DNA from: Oasisia sp. SBJ-2009
Taxonomy: Eukaryota; Annelida; Polychaeta; Sabellida; Siboglinidae
DNA length: 64,000 nt
Assembly (NCBI GenBank): GCA_964017155.1
Contig: OZ024861.1
Coordinates: forward strand, 26,382,128 to 26,446,127
Direction of reading: 5' to 3'
Part shown: in pieces, positions 23,826-34,200 of the stretch
Layout: every line of letters starts with the position of its first letter
Position numbering within the stretch: the stretch's first letter is position 1
Notes under the pieces: generated by a model
The model's input: the letters and a program-made list of their open reading frames with translations, nothing else
The model's database searches: none
What the model was told of the DNA's origin: nothing
Position numbers and translations under genes: made by a program

Positions 23826-24678
23826 GAGAAAGCATCGCTATGACGATCCCGTATCAAGACAGTCTGCCTGTCTGGAGGGATTTTCATGTCGTTCACAGCT
23901 GCGGCCTGCGCTGTTCATAATTTATGCGTTCAGGCGCCATTAACATTGCGTGGCATTTGCAACGGCCAACATACGCGCCATGTAATCTTTGCTATCCTCA
24001 TGTTATGACTATCAGTTAAATTGGCTTCGCGGGTAAAGGAATAAAACTAGTGGGTAAATGCTTCAAGGATGAACCAGGACTGGGGTAGTATGAATGGGAG
24101 TGGGACTACTAGTACAGGGTAAATGCTTCGCAGCCAAAACACGTTTGAGACTCGAGTTAAAGTAAGGAGATAAGCCCCCCTCGCCCCCTACCCCTGCCCC
24201 CGCACACCTCCCTTCCCCGTTCATTCATATTTCCGGCTGAAATGTGCGCTGGCATGCTGTCCGTGGCAGGCTTGGCTCCGTGTTCGTCCTACCACCAATC
24301 AGAATTTGAGCCCAGGCCGTCACCAGTGGTTGAATGCCCACCCCCCCCCCCCGATTTTGCCGCATGTTTGCCTATTTTCCAAATTATGCGATCTCGCCAC
24401 GTAGATAAATAGTTCGCGGTGCCAGCTGGCAAAAGTCGCTGTTACCTGTCACTGAGTCGAGGGTTCCCAAGGAATATTCGACATGCGATGTGACCGTCGG
24501 TGGTGAGGAACTCGAGTCTCAAACGTGTTTTAGCTGCGAAGTATTTACCCTGTAGTAGTCCCACTCCCATTCATATTACCCCAGTCCTGCTTCATCCTTG
24601 AAGAAAGCATCGCTATGTCGATCCCGTATCAAGACAGTCTGCCTGTCTGGAGGGTTTTTCATGTCGTTCACAGCTGCG
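23826..24678. mobile_element. Foldback element flanked by a long direct repeat
   Basis: Inverted arms at 24063-24158 and 24508-24601 (about 95 bp, roughly 90% alike; TCAAGGATGAACCAGGACTG against TCAAGGATGAAGCAGGACTG) enclose about 350 bp with a poly-C run. A 77-78 bp direct repeat beginning GAAAGCATCGCTATG and ending GTCGTTCACAGCTGCG lies at 23826-23903 and again at 24602-24678, abutting the right arm. No ORF. The best description is a foldback MITE associated with a local duplication of its flank. Confidence 0.65.
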
Positions 24679-24811
24679 TCCACTAGTTACAAATGAACTG
24701 GAGAACATAATTTAGATATTATGGAATCATTTGTGCTATGTGTCATGCATGATGTGTGGTGCAGTGTGATGTGATTCGTCATGTTTGTGTATTTGGTTTG
24801 GGTATGATTTG

Positions 24812-24815
<4 letters not shown>

Positions 24816-24856
<41 letters not shown>

Positions 24857-24979
24857 CGTGTGTGTGTGTGTGCGTGTGCGTATTTGCTTGTGTATGTGTG
24901 TGTTTGTGGATGTGTGGGTGTGTTGTGTGGGTGTGTTGTGTGGGTGTGTTGTGTGGGTGTTTCATCTGTGTGTGTTTCA

Positions 24980-25034
<55 letters not shown>
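24816..25034. repeat. (GT)n microsatellite with GTGTGGGTGTGTT insert
   Basis: GT repeat at both ends with three GTGTTGTGTGGGT units inside (about 24910-24960). The LINE sequence starts directly after it, suggesting that the retrotransposon is joined to or inserted in the microsatellite. Confidence 0.93.
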
Positions 25035-25036
<2 letters not shown>

Positions 25037-26485
25037 GCTACTGCTAATAGGAGACTTCAATGCGAGGATAGGAAGAGACAATTGCAAGTGGCCCTTGATC
25101 ATGGGCAAACATGGGATTGGGAAATGCAACTCCAATGGCGAGCTTCTACTGGCTCTGTGCTCAGAGTTCGAACTGATAGTGACGAACACCATGTTTAAGC
25201 AGAAGGATGAACGCAAGACCACCTGGATGCATCCTCGATCCAAACACTGGCATATGATCAACTTCATCATCAGGTGTCGGGATAAGATGGACATGCACAG
25301 TACCCGAGCCATGCGTGGAGCAAACTGTTGGACCGATCACCAGATGCTGAGGTCAAAACTGGTTTTCAGAATACGACAAAAGCACAATAGGCAAGGGACA
25401 AGTAAGCTGACCAAGCTCAACACTGCAAAACTAAGTACCACCTGCCATTGGGAGAGTTTTGAGCAGGAGATGGACAGTGCTCTCGCCCAATGGGAGGATA
25501 AGGAAAACTCAACACCAGACGAGGAATGGGCAGCTCTGCAGCAGGTCGTGTACAACACAGCCAAGACATATCTTGGCAAGCCAGACAGAAAACACCAGGA
25601 CTGGTTCGACCCCAACGACCAGAAGCTACAGACTCTTATGAGCAGAACAGACTGTGGGAACTATAGAGGAATCTCTCTTCTTTCCATAGCAGGCAAGAAC
25701 TTCTCGCCAGGATCCTCCTCAACAGACTATCTACCCACATAACACCAGAGGTAGTTCCGGAGACACAATGTGGCTTCAGAGGTAACCGGAGCACCGTGGA
25801 TATGATATTTTGTCTCCGACAACTACAAGAAAAGTGCACTGAGCAGGACCGGCCACTGTACATGGTATTTGTCGACTTCAGTAAGGCGTTCGATATAGTT
25901 GGGAGGACCGGGCTATGGCAGCTACTGAGGATGTATGGCTGCCCAGAGAAGTTCACAACAATGATCGAGGCCTTACATACCGGAATTATGGCAAATGTTA
26001 GTGTTGGAGGGGAAGTCTCGGAATCGTTCAATGTCACAAATGGGGTCAAGCAAGATTGTGTACTGGCACCCACGCTCTTCTCCATCTTCCTATCAGCGAT
26101 GCTCGACGAGGCTTTCCGAGACATGGGGGATGGCGTTTATATACAGGTTAAAGGCAAGATATACCGTGCAATCGTACTGTCCACCCTCCTCTACGGAGCC
26201 GAGGCATAGACACTGTACAAACGACAGGTGAAAAAGCTGCATGCCTTCATGATGCGACATCTGCGATCGATCATGAGGAGAACCTGGATGGACAAAGTAA
26301 CAAACAAGGAAATACTCGAACGGACAGGGCTGCCATCTGTGGAAGATATGATCAGAAACAATCTCCGGTGGACTGGACACCTCATGAGGATGTCACTAGA
26401 CAGGCTACCAAAGCAGGTTTTCTACTCTCAGTTGTCTTCTGGTCAGAGAAAGAGAGGGTGCCCTCGTCTCCGGTATGTGTATGTG
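25037..26485 (+). pseudogene. Broken non-LTR retrotransposon (endonuclease and reverse transcriptase)
   Basis: Pieces in order: AP-type endonuclease C-terminal half at 25037-25375 (LLIGDFNARIG with the GDFN motif, then NCWTDHQML, the catalytic DH); a linker; a collapsed joint at about 25640-25690 (NYRGISLLS, normally the start of the RT); RT at 25690-26150 after a frameshift (TQCGFRGNRSTVDMIF, VDFSKAFDIV with a catalytic Asp, NGVKQDCVLAPTLFSIFL where QG has become QD); a deletion that removes the YADD motif; then 26155-26485 with KLHAFMMRHLRSIM and RTGLPSVEDMI...RWTGHLMRM, typical of the C-terminus. Missing N-terminal endonuclease, missing catalytic YADD, stops and frameshifts mean it is inactive. 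The clade is not certain (RTE/CR1-related). Confidence 0.82.
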
Positions 26486-27068
26486 TGAACACTATGCTGA
26501 TCAATATGATATGAGAGCGCCAACTAGCATGATACCGAAAGTTATTTTATTGTTTATTCTCCGAATGTTAGGAAATGTGGGGTATATTAAGATATACAGT
26601 ACGATTATCAAAATGTCATGTTACCAAGACGTCCTGTTACCAAAATGTTCTCTTATCGAAATGTCTATTGTCCAGACGTCCTTTACCATAATGTGCAGCT
26701 ACTAATATGCAACAATTTCCAGAAGGAATCAGCCGGGCCGTTTCAGTCGCTACCTCGATATTTGACATCGCATTTCAAGGTCCGTGGTTCCGGGTTTTAA
26801 TCCCATTCTAAGTGAACACATGCACACACATTCAAATGCCCGCGCACACACGCAAACAAATACATGCATGATCTCTGTACACAACACACATGATAACACA
26901 TGCACGCACGCACGCATAAAGACAAAGGACGCCAATTATAATTCATGTTGCATAGTCCTGCATGCTGGTTTTTACTACGCATTAAACAAGAAGATTATAT
27001 TGCAGTAAAGGTGTTTGGAAATGCACCGTCTTTCTCAGCTAACTGTATGTTCTTAGGTATGATCTTAC
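26486..27068. other. Intergenic, no gene seen
   Basis: Short CA-rich stretches at 26815-26920 and a run of repeated ACGTCCTGTTACCAAAATG-like phrases at 26615-26695. A GGTCCGTGGTTCCGGG block near 26778 weakly resembles a pol III B box. Confidence 0.45.
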
Positions 27069-27132
27069 CTGAGTTCACAACGCCGAGAAGAATTCCCAAG
27101 TAAAGGAATACATAGCGGAAAGCGCTAGTCAT
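27069..27132 (-). CDS. Orphan first coding exon with signal peptide
   Basis: On the minus strand, GAAGCCATGA (good initiation context) starts 21 codons MTSAFRYVFLYLGILLGVVN plus Ser and one base, followed at once by the donor GTAAGATC. The peptide is a textbook signal peptide: short polar N-region, hydrophobic core, small residues at the cleavage site. The downstream exon (phase 1) should lie below 27060 on the minus strand; none is recognised, and a LINE occupies 25.0-26.5 kb. It could be a secreted or type I membrane protein, or a chance match. Confidence 0.35.
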
Positions 27133-27499
27133 GGCTTCTAGTGGTTCCTCGCTGTGCTGTATCGGTTCAAAAAGACGAACGAACGCAGGATAACTGTCTT
27201 GTTATAACACCACATGTGGTCACGTGATCAACTGTTGCTTCGCTATCCAGAGCTCATTCATTTGCAAAGTCTACTGAGCTTTGCAGATATGTCATCGTTC
27301 AAAGATGGCGCGTTTGGCAGGCACGCACATAAAGTCAAGGTCATGAGAAGGTTTGCGTTAATATGCTCGCGACAAAAGCGCGTAGAATGCAGAGCCTATA
27401 GATCACGCCAAGTCCTAGTATTGCAATGATTGCGTCCTGCGCAATATGTGAAAACAAATTGTGCGTTTCTAAATATCATGTCCGAACCAATACACCATT

Positions 27500-27960
27500 G
27501 CGCGACGTAAATACGTATTGCGATACAGCGATTACGGTACGATAAGCATCGCGATACGGAAGTCACGATACCATGTGTATGTACTCGGGGCACGACACGA
27601 TAAGTATCGCGATACATGGGTCATGCCATGATAATTATCGGGCTACCGAGGTCACGATACTATACATATCGCTACACGGACTATTATGACACAACAACAG
27701 TAAAGCAGTAGTGTTTAGCTGACCCACACTGGAGTATTGTTTTAATCACGGACTTATATGCACATAAGTCCGTGTTTTAATTAACTATTTAATACATTTG
27801 CTGTTCACAAGCACCGGTGACGCGACACCCTAAAAGGTGACGTGATTATTTATGTATACCACGATCGCTTGTATATGCTTCTATCGCGATACGGGAAGGC
27901 CTAATATGTATCGTGTACCGAACAGAGCAGTGAGTATCAAGATACATCAGTGCACTAGTG
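27500..27960. repeat. Degenerate repeat of ATCGCGATAC palindromes
   Basis: CGATACAGCG, ATCGCGATACGG (27550), GTATCGCGATAC (27604-27615, perfect palindrome), ATCGCTACACGG (27668) and ATCGCGATACGGG (27883) recur between CACGATAC/TCACGATAC phrases with irregular spacing. It looks like a decayed satellite or part of an unidentified element. Confidence 0.45.
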
Positions 27961-30007
27961 TATCGTTCCGGCACTCATGAATACGGCGCAGAACAGCTAC
28001 GTGAATAAAATAACGAATATATAAGGCTAATAATATCCACATACGTGCTAAGTTACCAGCGCCATAGAAACTACGAACAGCTAAATTGTCAAACGAACCC
28101 TTCCTTCGTAAGATATATCGTCATCGACAATACATGTTTACCTCTGAGGCTGGCAGTTCTATTTGCGGACTCGTTTAACACAGTTCTTGCAAAAGATTCC
28201 CCGTGTTTTTTTTCAGTGTTTTCCCAGGGAAAACTATTTATTGCCTGGTTTAAGCGCCAGATGTATTTATTAATATCGCTAGATGTCGCAGTTTTGTGCT
28301 TGCTACCATTGAGAGGCATGTTTATGAACTACGACATTTCACCCTTTATGGACCAAGCGAAAGAGGCTGCGTAAGTTTGTATAGTTGTTGTCAAACAGGG
28401 TGAAATATATTATTTTAGGCAGCATAGTTTAGAAAGGGTTTCAGTGAAAAACCCGGTACGTTCATTCCGTCGTTGAACATACACATAAATGCCTTTCTTT
28501 AGAGATACACGTATAGATTGTAACCTGTTTTAGGCCGGGAGCCAGGTCCAGGTCTCAGGATGTTTTCTGCTAAGTTTTTTTCACTATGATTTCCTGATAA
28601 GCTATACCGTGGGCCATCGCAAGTTTGTAATGACCACTCTCAACTCGGGGCCTTTTGCCCTCAGGGGGCCAAAAAATACCTTTTCGGGCCTAAAATTAGG
28701 TATATTCAAATATTGTGTCACTGTGACGTCAGAAATAGATATAGAAACACCATATTTGGCAGAAAGCATCTTTAGATAGTAGGGAAGGCTACTATGTATG
28801 ATATAGCGCCTTTCCACAGACCAATTCCATAATTTGAGCCTTTGCGCCACAAAAATGATGAAAAATCGTCCTCCGCCTGACACTTTCATGTCAGAAATTA
28901 ATATTTACAAGCCTTTCGAAATGAACGATTTGGACTCTTTTCCAAATAGCAAACTTCCCAAGGGTATAAGCTTCTATTTGTTACCAAGATAACCTCTCTA
29001 TCTTGAAAATTGTGCCCGCTGTGGGTGACAAGCCTAACGTACCCCCCTAAATCACTTATATTTCAGTGATCGGATGTCGGGTCTTCTAATATGCTACCAT
29101 CTTTAATTTTTGGACAAAAACATTGATCTTTAAGTTGATTTAATGTTTATCGGTGTTGTTCAAGTGTACTGTGCATATCTGAATTATATGTAAGGTCAAG
29201 GTCAATGATAAAGGTTCAAGGTCATTTAATTTTACCCCCACGCATGGACTGCGTGGGCGCAGAAATCAAGCTATGCTTGACCATGTGGCATGTAGTGCCT
29301 CGTTTTGAAGCCCTGCACATCTAGATGTCGATTCTAGACTTTGTCTCGTCATATAATCAAGTGTGATTGAGTATATATGTAGTTAATAATGTGCGGATTG
29401 TAATATTCGTTTATCTGATAAAGCCAAATGATATGGAAAAGAGAGCCTTCGAATAATTGTCCATGTATTATTTTATTGTACACTATACTACAGGTTTGCG
29501 TAAAAGCAGAAGAACGCAGGCAGACTAATTACAGTTGTATGCAACCAATAATGGTAGTGAAATTCATCATTAACATAAGATCATAAACCTACAGAGGAAT
29601 TCTACACCGAAATAAGTATCATAATTCTCACCACGCCGAAAGATGTAACAGGTATGTGAAGAATGGGCAGCATCAGCAATGACCATGTAGACATCGATAC
29701 GCTAAAAACAGGACACATTACCTTCTCTAAGACACCAAGTGTGTATCAGAAAGACGAATACTACACAATAGAAGAACGCAAAGATGGTGCTAATCTTCAT
29801 GAAATGAAATACCAAATATACAAAGAACTATATATAACATATTTTATTATTAAACACCTATAAAATAGTCTAGAAAATGCACCTGAAAGGCTTGAAAAGA
29901 CATTCGACAAAAACCAACTAAGAGAGCAATCAGTGTTTAGATGCAGATACTCAGTAACAGAGTACATCCATGTCACTTCAAATCCAGATGTAGAAGACGT
30001 GGTGATG
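27961..30007. other. Intergenic, no supported gene
   Basis: Frames at 28045-28374 (+), 28602-28889 (-) and 29663-29863 (+) have no family. A plus-strand frame ends at a perfect donor near 28372 (GAGGCTGC|GTAAGT), but no partner exon is visible. A short hairpin CACGCATGGACTGCGTG lies at about 29240. Phrases of AGGTCAAGGTCA type occur near 29194-29222. Confidence 0.4.
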
Positions 30008-30741
30008 ATTAATTGTCATCGTACTCATCGTTCTCGTCCTCGTCATAATCATCAACCGTGTGGATTTCATCTGTGATTTCTTCGTCATTTCAATTCTCTT
30101 CTAAGATATCAACTAGAACCATCGGAATGACGTCCCCCTCGAACCAAATTGGTTCCATTTTTCTCGCTTCTGTAACATGATAAACATGGTCAAGAGGGGA
30201 CGGTATATCTAAAAAATGATCGAGAGCCCTGCGCCAGATAGAGACTTGGAAATTAACTCTCTTGATGTGCTGGGCGAGAATTCTTCTGCATGGAGGAAAT
30301 ATGGAGAGATCAATGGAGAGACCAGGCCGAAGGTCGACGTTTGAACCACATATGTTCTTGACTTTGATATCTCTAGCCACATCAACTTGCTTCACTTGCA
30401 GTCCAACCCCATACAAGCGACACATAAATTCCTCAATGTCATTGACAATGTGAGATCATCATCAAGCGTCCACGTGAAACCCACTGCAGCAAATAGGTGT
30501 ACAAACTTTGAGTTCTGGCTCAGTAATTTCATTGGTCTTACTTTGCCTTTGAAAGCTGAAGTGCAATCAGCACCAGTGAAGGCATGCAAGGCCAACGGAA
30601 CTGCGTTGTGTTCTTGGGAATAGTTATCAACCAACTGGCTGATATTTGGCTGCGGAACAACGCCGATAAGAGAGTCTGGTGAGTATCCCGGCTTTTGATT
30701 TTATCCGCGTGATCTGTACAATGTTGCCACCTCACGGACAC
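30008..30741 (-). pseudogene. Decayed transposon-type ORF with acidic C-terminus
   Basis: On the minus strand, overlapping frames give LALHAFTGADCTSAFKGKVR and LKLLSQN, then after a shift CRLYG, LPPC-like FPPCRRILAQHIKRVNFQ, SIWRRALDHF, DIPSPLDH, EGDVIPMVLVDIL, and an acidic tail DDYDEDENDEYDDN just before a stop (one internal stop after ILEEN). The blocks HAFTGxDxTSAF, PPCRxxLxxHxxRxNxQxxIWRRA and IPSPxxHGW are shared by a large, poorly named family of repetitive ORFs in invertebrate genomes, presumed DNA-transposon derived. Only the C-terminal third is present. It sits head to head with TAF13. Confidence 0.6.
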
Positions 30742-31269
30742 TGCCGTAAATTATATTTTTATAAACAACTGCAAATTTGTATTTCTATTTATTTATAAGT
30801 ATAATTTTGAATAGTTTTTATAATACAGCATTATTTTATAAAAAGGTATCCTTATTTAATTTGTATGCTATCCGTGTGGGGCTAGACAATGCTGCCACCT
30901 CACGGATACTGGTTAATCCTGCCGTAATTCTTATTTTATAAACAACTGTAAATTTGAATTTTTACTTACTTTTGTGTTAATATAAGTTCAATGTCGAATA
31001 CTTTTCATATGATATCATTATCTTGTAAAAGTATATTGTTATTTGAATTTTTATTTCATAGTTGGCCTGAGAGCCAATCAGCGTCTCTACCCTAATCTGG
31101 GGTAAGGCCGCCCTGGCGGGTCGAAAATGCAGAACGTCTTTTTTCCCCAGGCGGGTGAGAGTGCTGCCACCTCACGGAGCCTGGGTAACCGAGGAGTGTA
31201 GCAGAGCGCGATTTTGCAATCGCGTAGATTGCTTACCAGCGCGCGCTCGGCACATCAACATTGACAGCA
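30742..31269 (+). promoter_or_regulatory. TAF13 5' flank with CCAAT box inside a dispersed repeat
   Basis: GCCAATCAG (31073-31081) is a good NF-Y/CCAAT box about 190 bp before the start codon, and no TATA box is evident. The surrounding block (about 30930-31090) is repeated in inverted orientation at 58.13-58.29 kb, CCAAT box included. A 76-bp segment (31113-31188) recurs exactly at 31752-31827 in intron 1. The phrase GCTGCCACCTCACGGA also appears near 30725, 30893 and 31163, so the flank is itself internally repetitive. A GCGATTTTGCAATCGC hairpin is at about 31208-31223. Confidence 0.45.
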
Positions 31270-34200
31270 ATGGCTGAGAACGACACCTCGAAAGATCAAG
31301 TAAGCATGCCAAAAATTGTCACATTGGATGTAACATTGTATGTAGATATGTTTAATCATTAATGCAATTCACATATTGCGGGCACTGCTATAGAATGTAA
31401 CATCCGTTATAGCGTTACATAGAAGTTATATGGGCGATAATGAGTGGATGGGTTGACGGCTCAAATGCTAGTCGTTCAAAAAACATGCATTGCTTTCCTG
31501 TGTTGCACATTTTAGTAACAGGTGCAACACTATCATAGTAAAGACTGTAGAACGCATCATAGTAGACACTGTAGGACGCTTGTGTTGAATCCGGATCCAT
31601 CTTAGATTTAGTGTTGCCATTAACATTATACACTTGTAACTGTATTTTTGTTTTGGCTTTTAGACTTTTAGTTTTTTTACTGTGATATATAATTCTTTAT
31701 AACATTTATACTGGCGCAACATTTCGTGGCGGAGTTTTGTGACTTGTGTTACTGGCGGGTCGAAAATGCAGAACGTCTTTTTTCCCCAGGCGGGTGAGAG
31801 TGCTGCCACCTCACGGAGCCTGGGTAATCTTAGATTTAGTGTTGCCATTAACATTATACACTTGTAACTGTATTTTTGTTTTGGCTTTTAGTTTTTCATT
31901 TAATTTTCACTGCGTTTCTGCGTTTATAATTTAATCATCCAAAATTATCTCAGCCATGTTTGTATTTTACAAATATTGTGTCTTAGCACAATTTTGGTTT
32001 CAAAAAGGTGGTGCAGTCAGCACAGGTAAACTGTAATCAGCAGTAGTATGAACTAACTTTATAATCACCCTACCCCTTGTGGCTGGCTTACTCTGGAAGC
32101 AAGCCTACGGCTGTACAGTTATTGTTAACATGCAGTGCTAAATAATACAAATATTAATGTACAAAGTTTGTGCATTCTTCAGCATATCTCATTTTTGGTA
32201 GCCTGCAGACAGTAACTCAGATTCCAACAGTGGCTCTGAGGACTCGGTAGGTATTAGGGTCTCGCCCCGGCTGGTGCCGCCTTCACCTTGTTTGCTGTTC
32301 AGGTTCATCATTTTGTGTAATACAGTTTTCTTCTGCAAGTAATCCCTGTTGTTGTGTTCAGTTGTTGTTCATTGTTTCACTGAGTGTGAATTTATAACAT
32401 TGTTGCTGGTTTATTGTTGTAAAATAAGTTTATTGGCTACAACAAACCTAGGTATATAATTTTATGTTGTTAAAAAGTTGGTTGATAATTCTGATTCTGA
32501 AACAGGCATCTTAGAGCTTGTTAGAATTGTACATGATAATAACAGAGCCTGTGTATGGTTTGGTTCTATTTTAATAAAATAATGGCTCTTTATTATATGT
32601 ATGGCATGTTTAGTTCTTCTGGTTGCAGATTGTTAACATGGAGAACACTCTGAAACTTTATACCAATGAGAAAGTTGTGAACAGAAATATATGCCAAATT
32701 CGTGTGATAATCAGCAACTTTTATTGTTGAACAATGTGTGCATAATGTAAATATTCATATAAAAAACAGCACCCGCATATTACAAAACACTGCATACAGT
32801 AATTTGTTTTGCCTGTGTTAGTTATACTTTGGTGTTGGTTATACTTTGACGTGAACTCATATTGGTGCTGTTATTTCAGTTTGACGATGATGAAGTGGGT
32901 GAAGATGTTCCTATGGAAAAGAGGAAGAAAATGTTTACAAAAGAATGTAAGTCTTCCCATCTCTAACTAGAAACACAGGTAATGAAAATTATAGAATTCT
33001 TTGTGTGAAATTTCAAGACAGCAATTATAGCCTTTTATTGCTCACTGTGTAATTTGTTGTCTAGTGTAATGTCAAATTGTCAGTAATGTGTTTCAGTGAG
33101 GTATGTGGCATGTTTCAGTGAGGTATGTGGCATGTTTCAGTGAGGTATGTGGCATGTTTCAATGAGGTATGTGGTGTGTTTCAGTGAGGTATGTGGCATG
33201 TTTCAGTGAGGTATGTGGCATGTTTCAATGATATATGGTGTGTTTCAGTGAGGTATGTGGCATGTTTCAGTGAGGTATGTGGCATGTTTCAATGAGGTAT
33301 GTGGCATGTTTCAGTGAGGTATGTGGTGTGTTTCAATGAGGTATGTGGCATGTTTCAGTGAGGTATGTGGCATGTTTCAGTGAGGTATGTGGCATGTTTC
33401 AATGAGGTATGTGGCATGTTTCAATGAGGTATGTGGTGTGTTTCAGTGAGGTATGTGGCATGTTTCAGTGAGGTATGTGGCATGTTTCAATGAGGTATGT
33501 GGTGTGTTTCAGTGAGGTATGTGGTGTGCTGCAGACTCAGACATGGGGTCAAATATATTGAAATGTATTTAAATACAAATACTTTTGAGAGATTCAAATA
33601 CAAATACTTTTAAATGCAAATGTATTTAAATACAAATACTTTTGAAAAGTATTTCAAATACTTTTTCAAATACTTTTCATTTTCAGGATATATGACTATA
33701 CAGCTGTATAGGTAAAAGAAACAAAACGATATATCAAGCAGCTCATCTAGTTTATTGTTATTGTCTAAGTTGTCTGGTTACATTCAGTGGTCTAGTATCT
33801 ATCTGGCTACTGCCCAGTGTTCGGTGTTCACTCTTGCCGAGTTTACTATTGAAAACACCGATAAGACAGTGCAAGGGAGTCTTGTTGTTGCTAACTACAT
33901 CACAGTGACAACTGACAAGTGAGGCAGTGGCTTCTTGTAACAAGCCTTCTTATACAGTGGTCTCAAAGGTCCACTGCCTCAATGACTGCTCATATGATGG
34001 CTTAATTGCCTTTACTAGGCTGTAATTCCTGAGTAAATTGCCACAAGACACAGTACAGTTACTTGAGTTTTAATAATTCAATCAAGAACTATTTAAAATT
34101 GCAATTAGTATACACATTTGAAAAAGTATTTGAAAAGTATTTGAAATATCAAATACTTTAGGAAAGTATTTAAATACAAATACAAATACTTTCAATTCCT

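Noticed and set aside
28319..28373. Candidate coding exon ending at GAGGCTGC|GTAAGT
   Set aside because: A good donor alone; no acceptor, partner exon or recognisable protein.
32202..32246. Alternative acceptor for TAF13 exon 2 at the CTGCAG (about 32208)
   Set aside because: It would give 38 bases and break the phase into exon 3; the upstream GGTAG acceptor gives 45 bases and keeps the frame.
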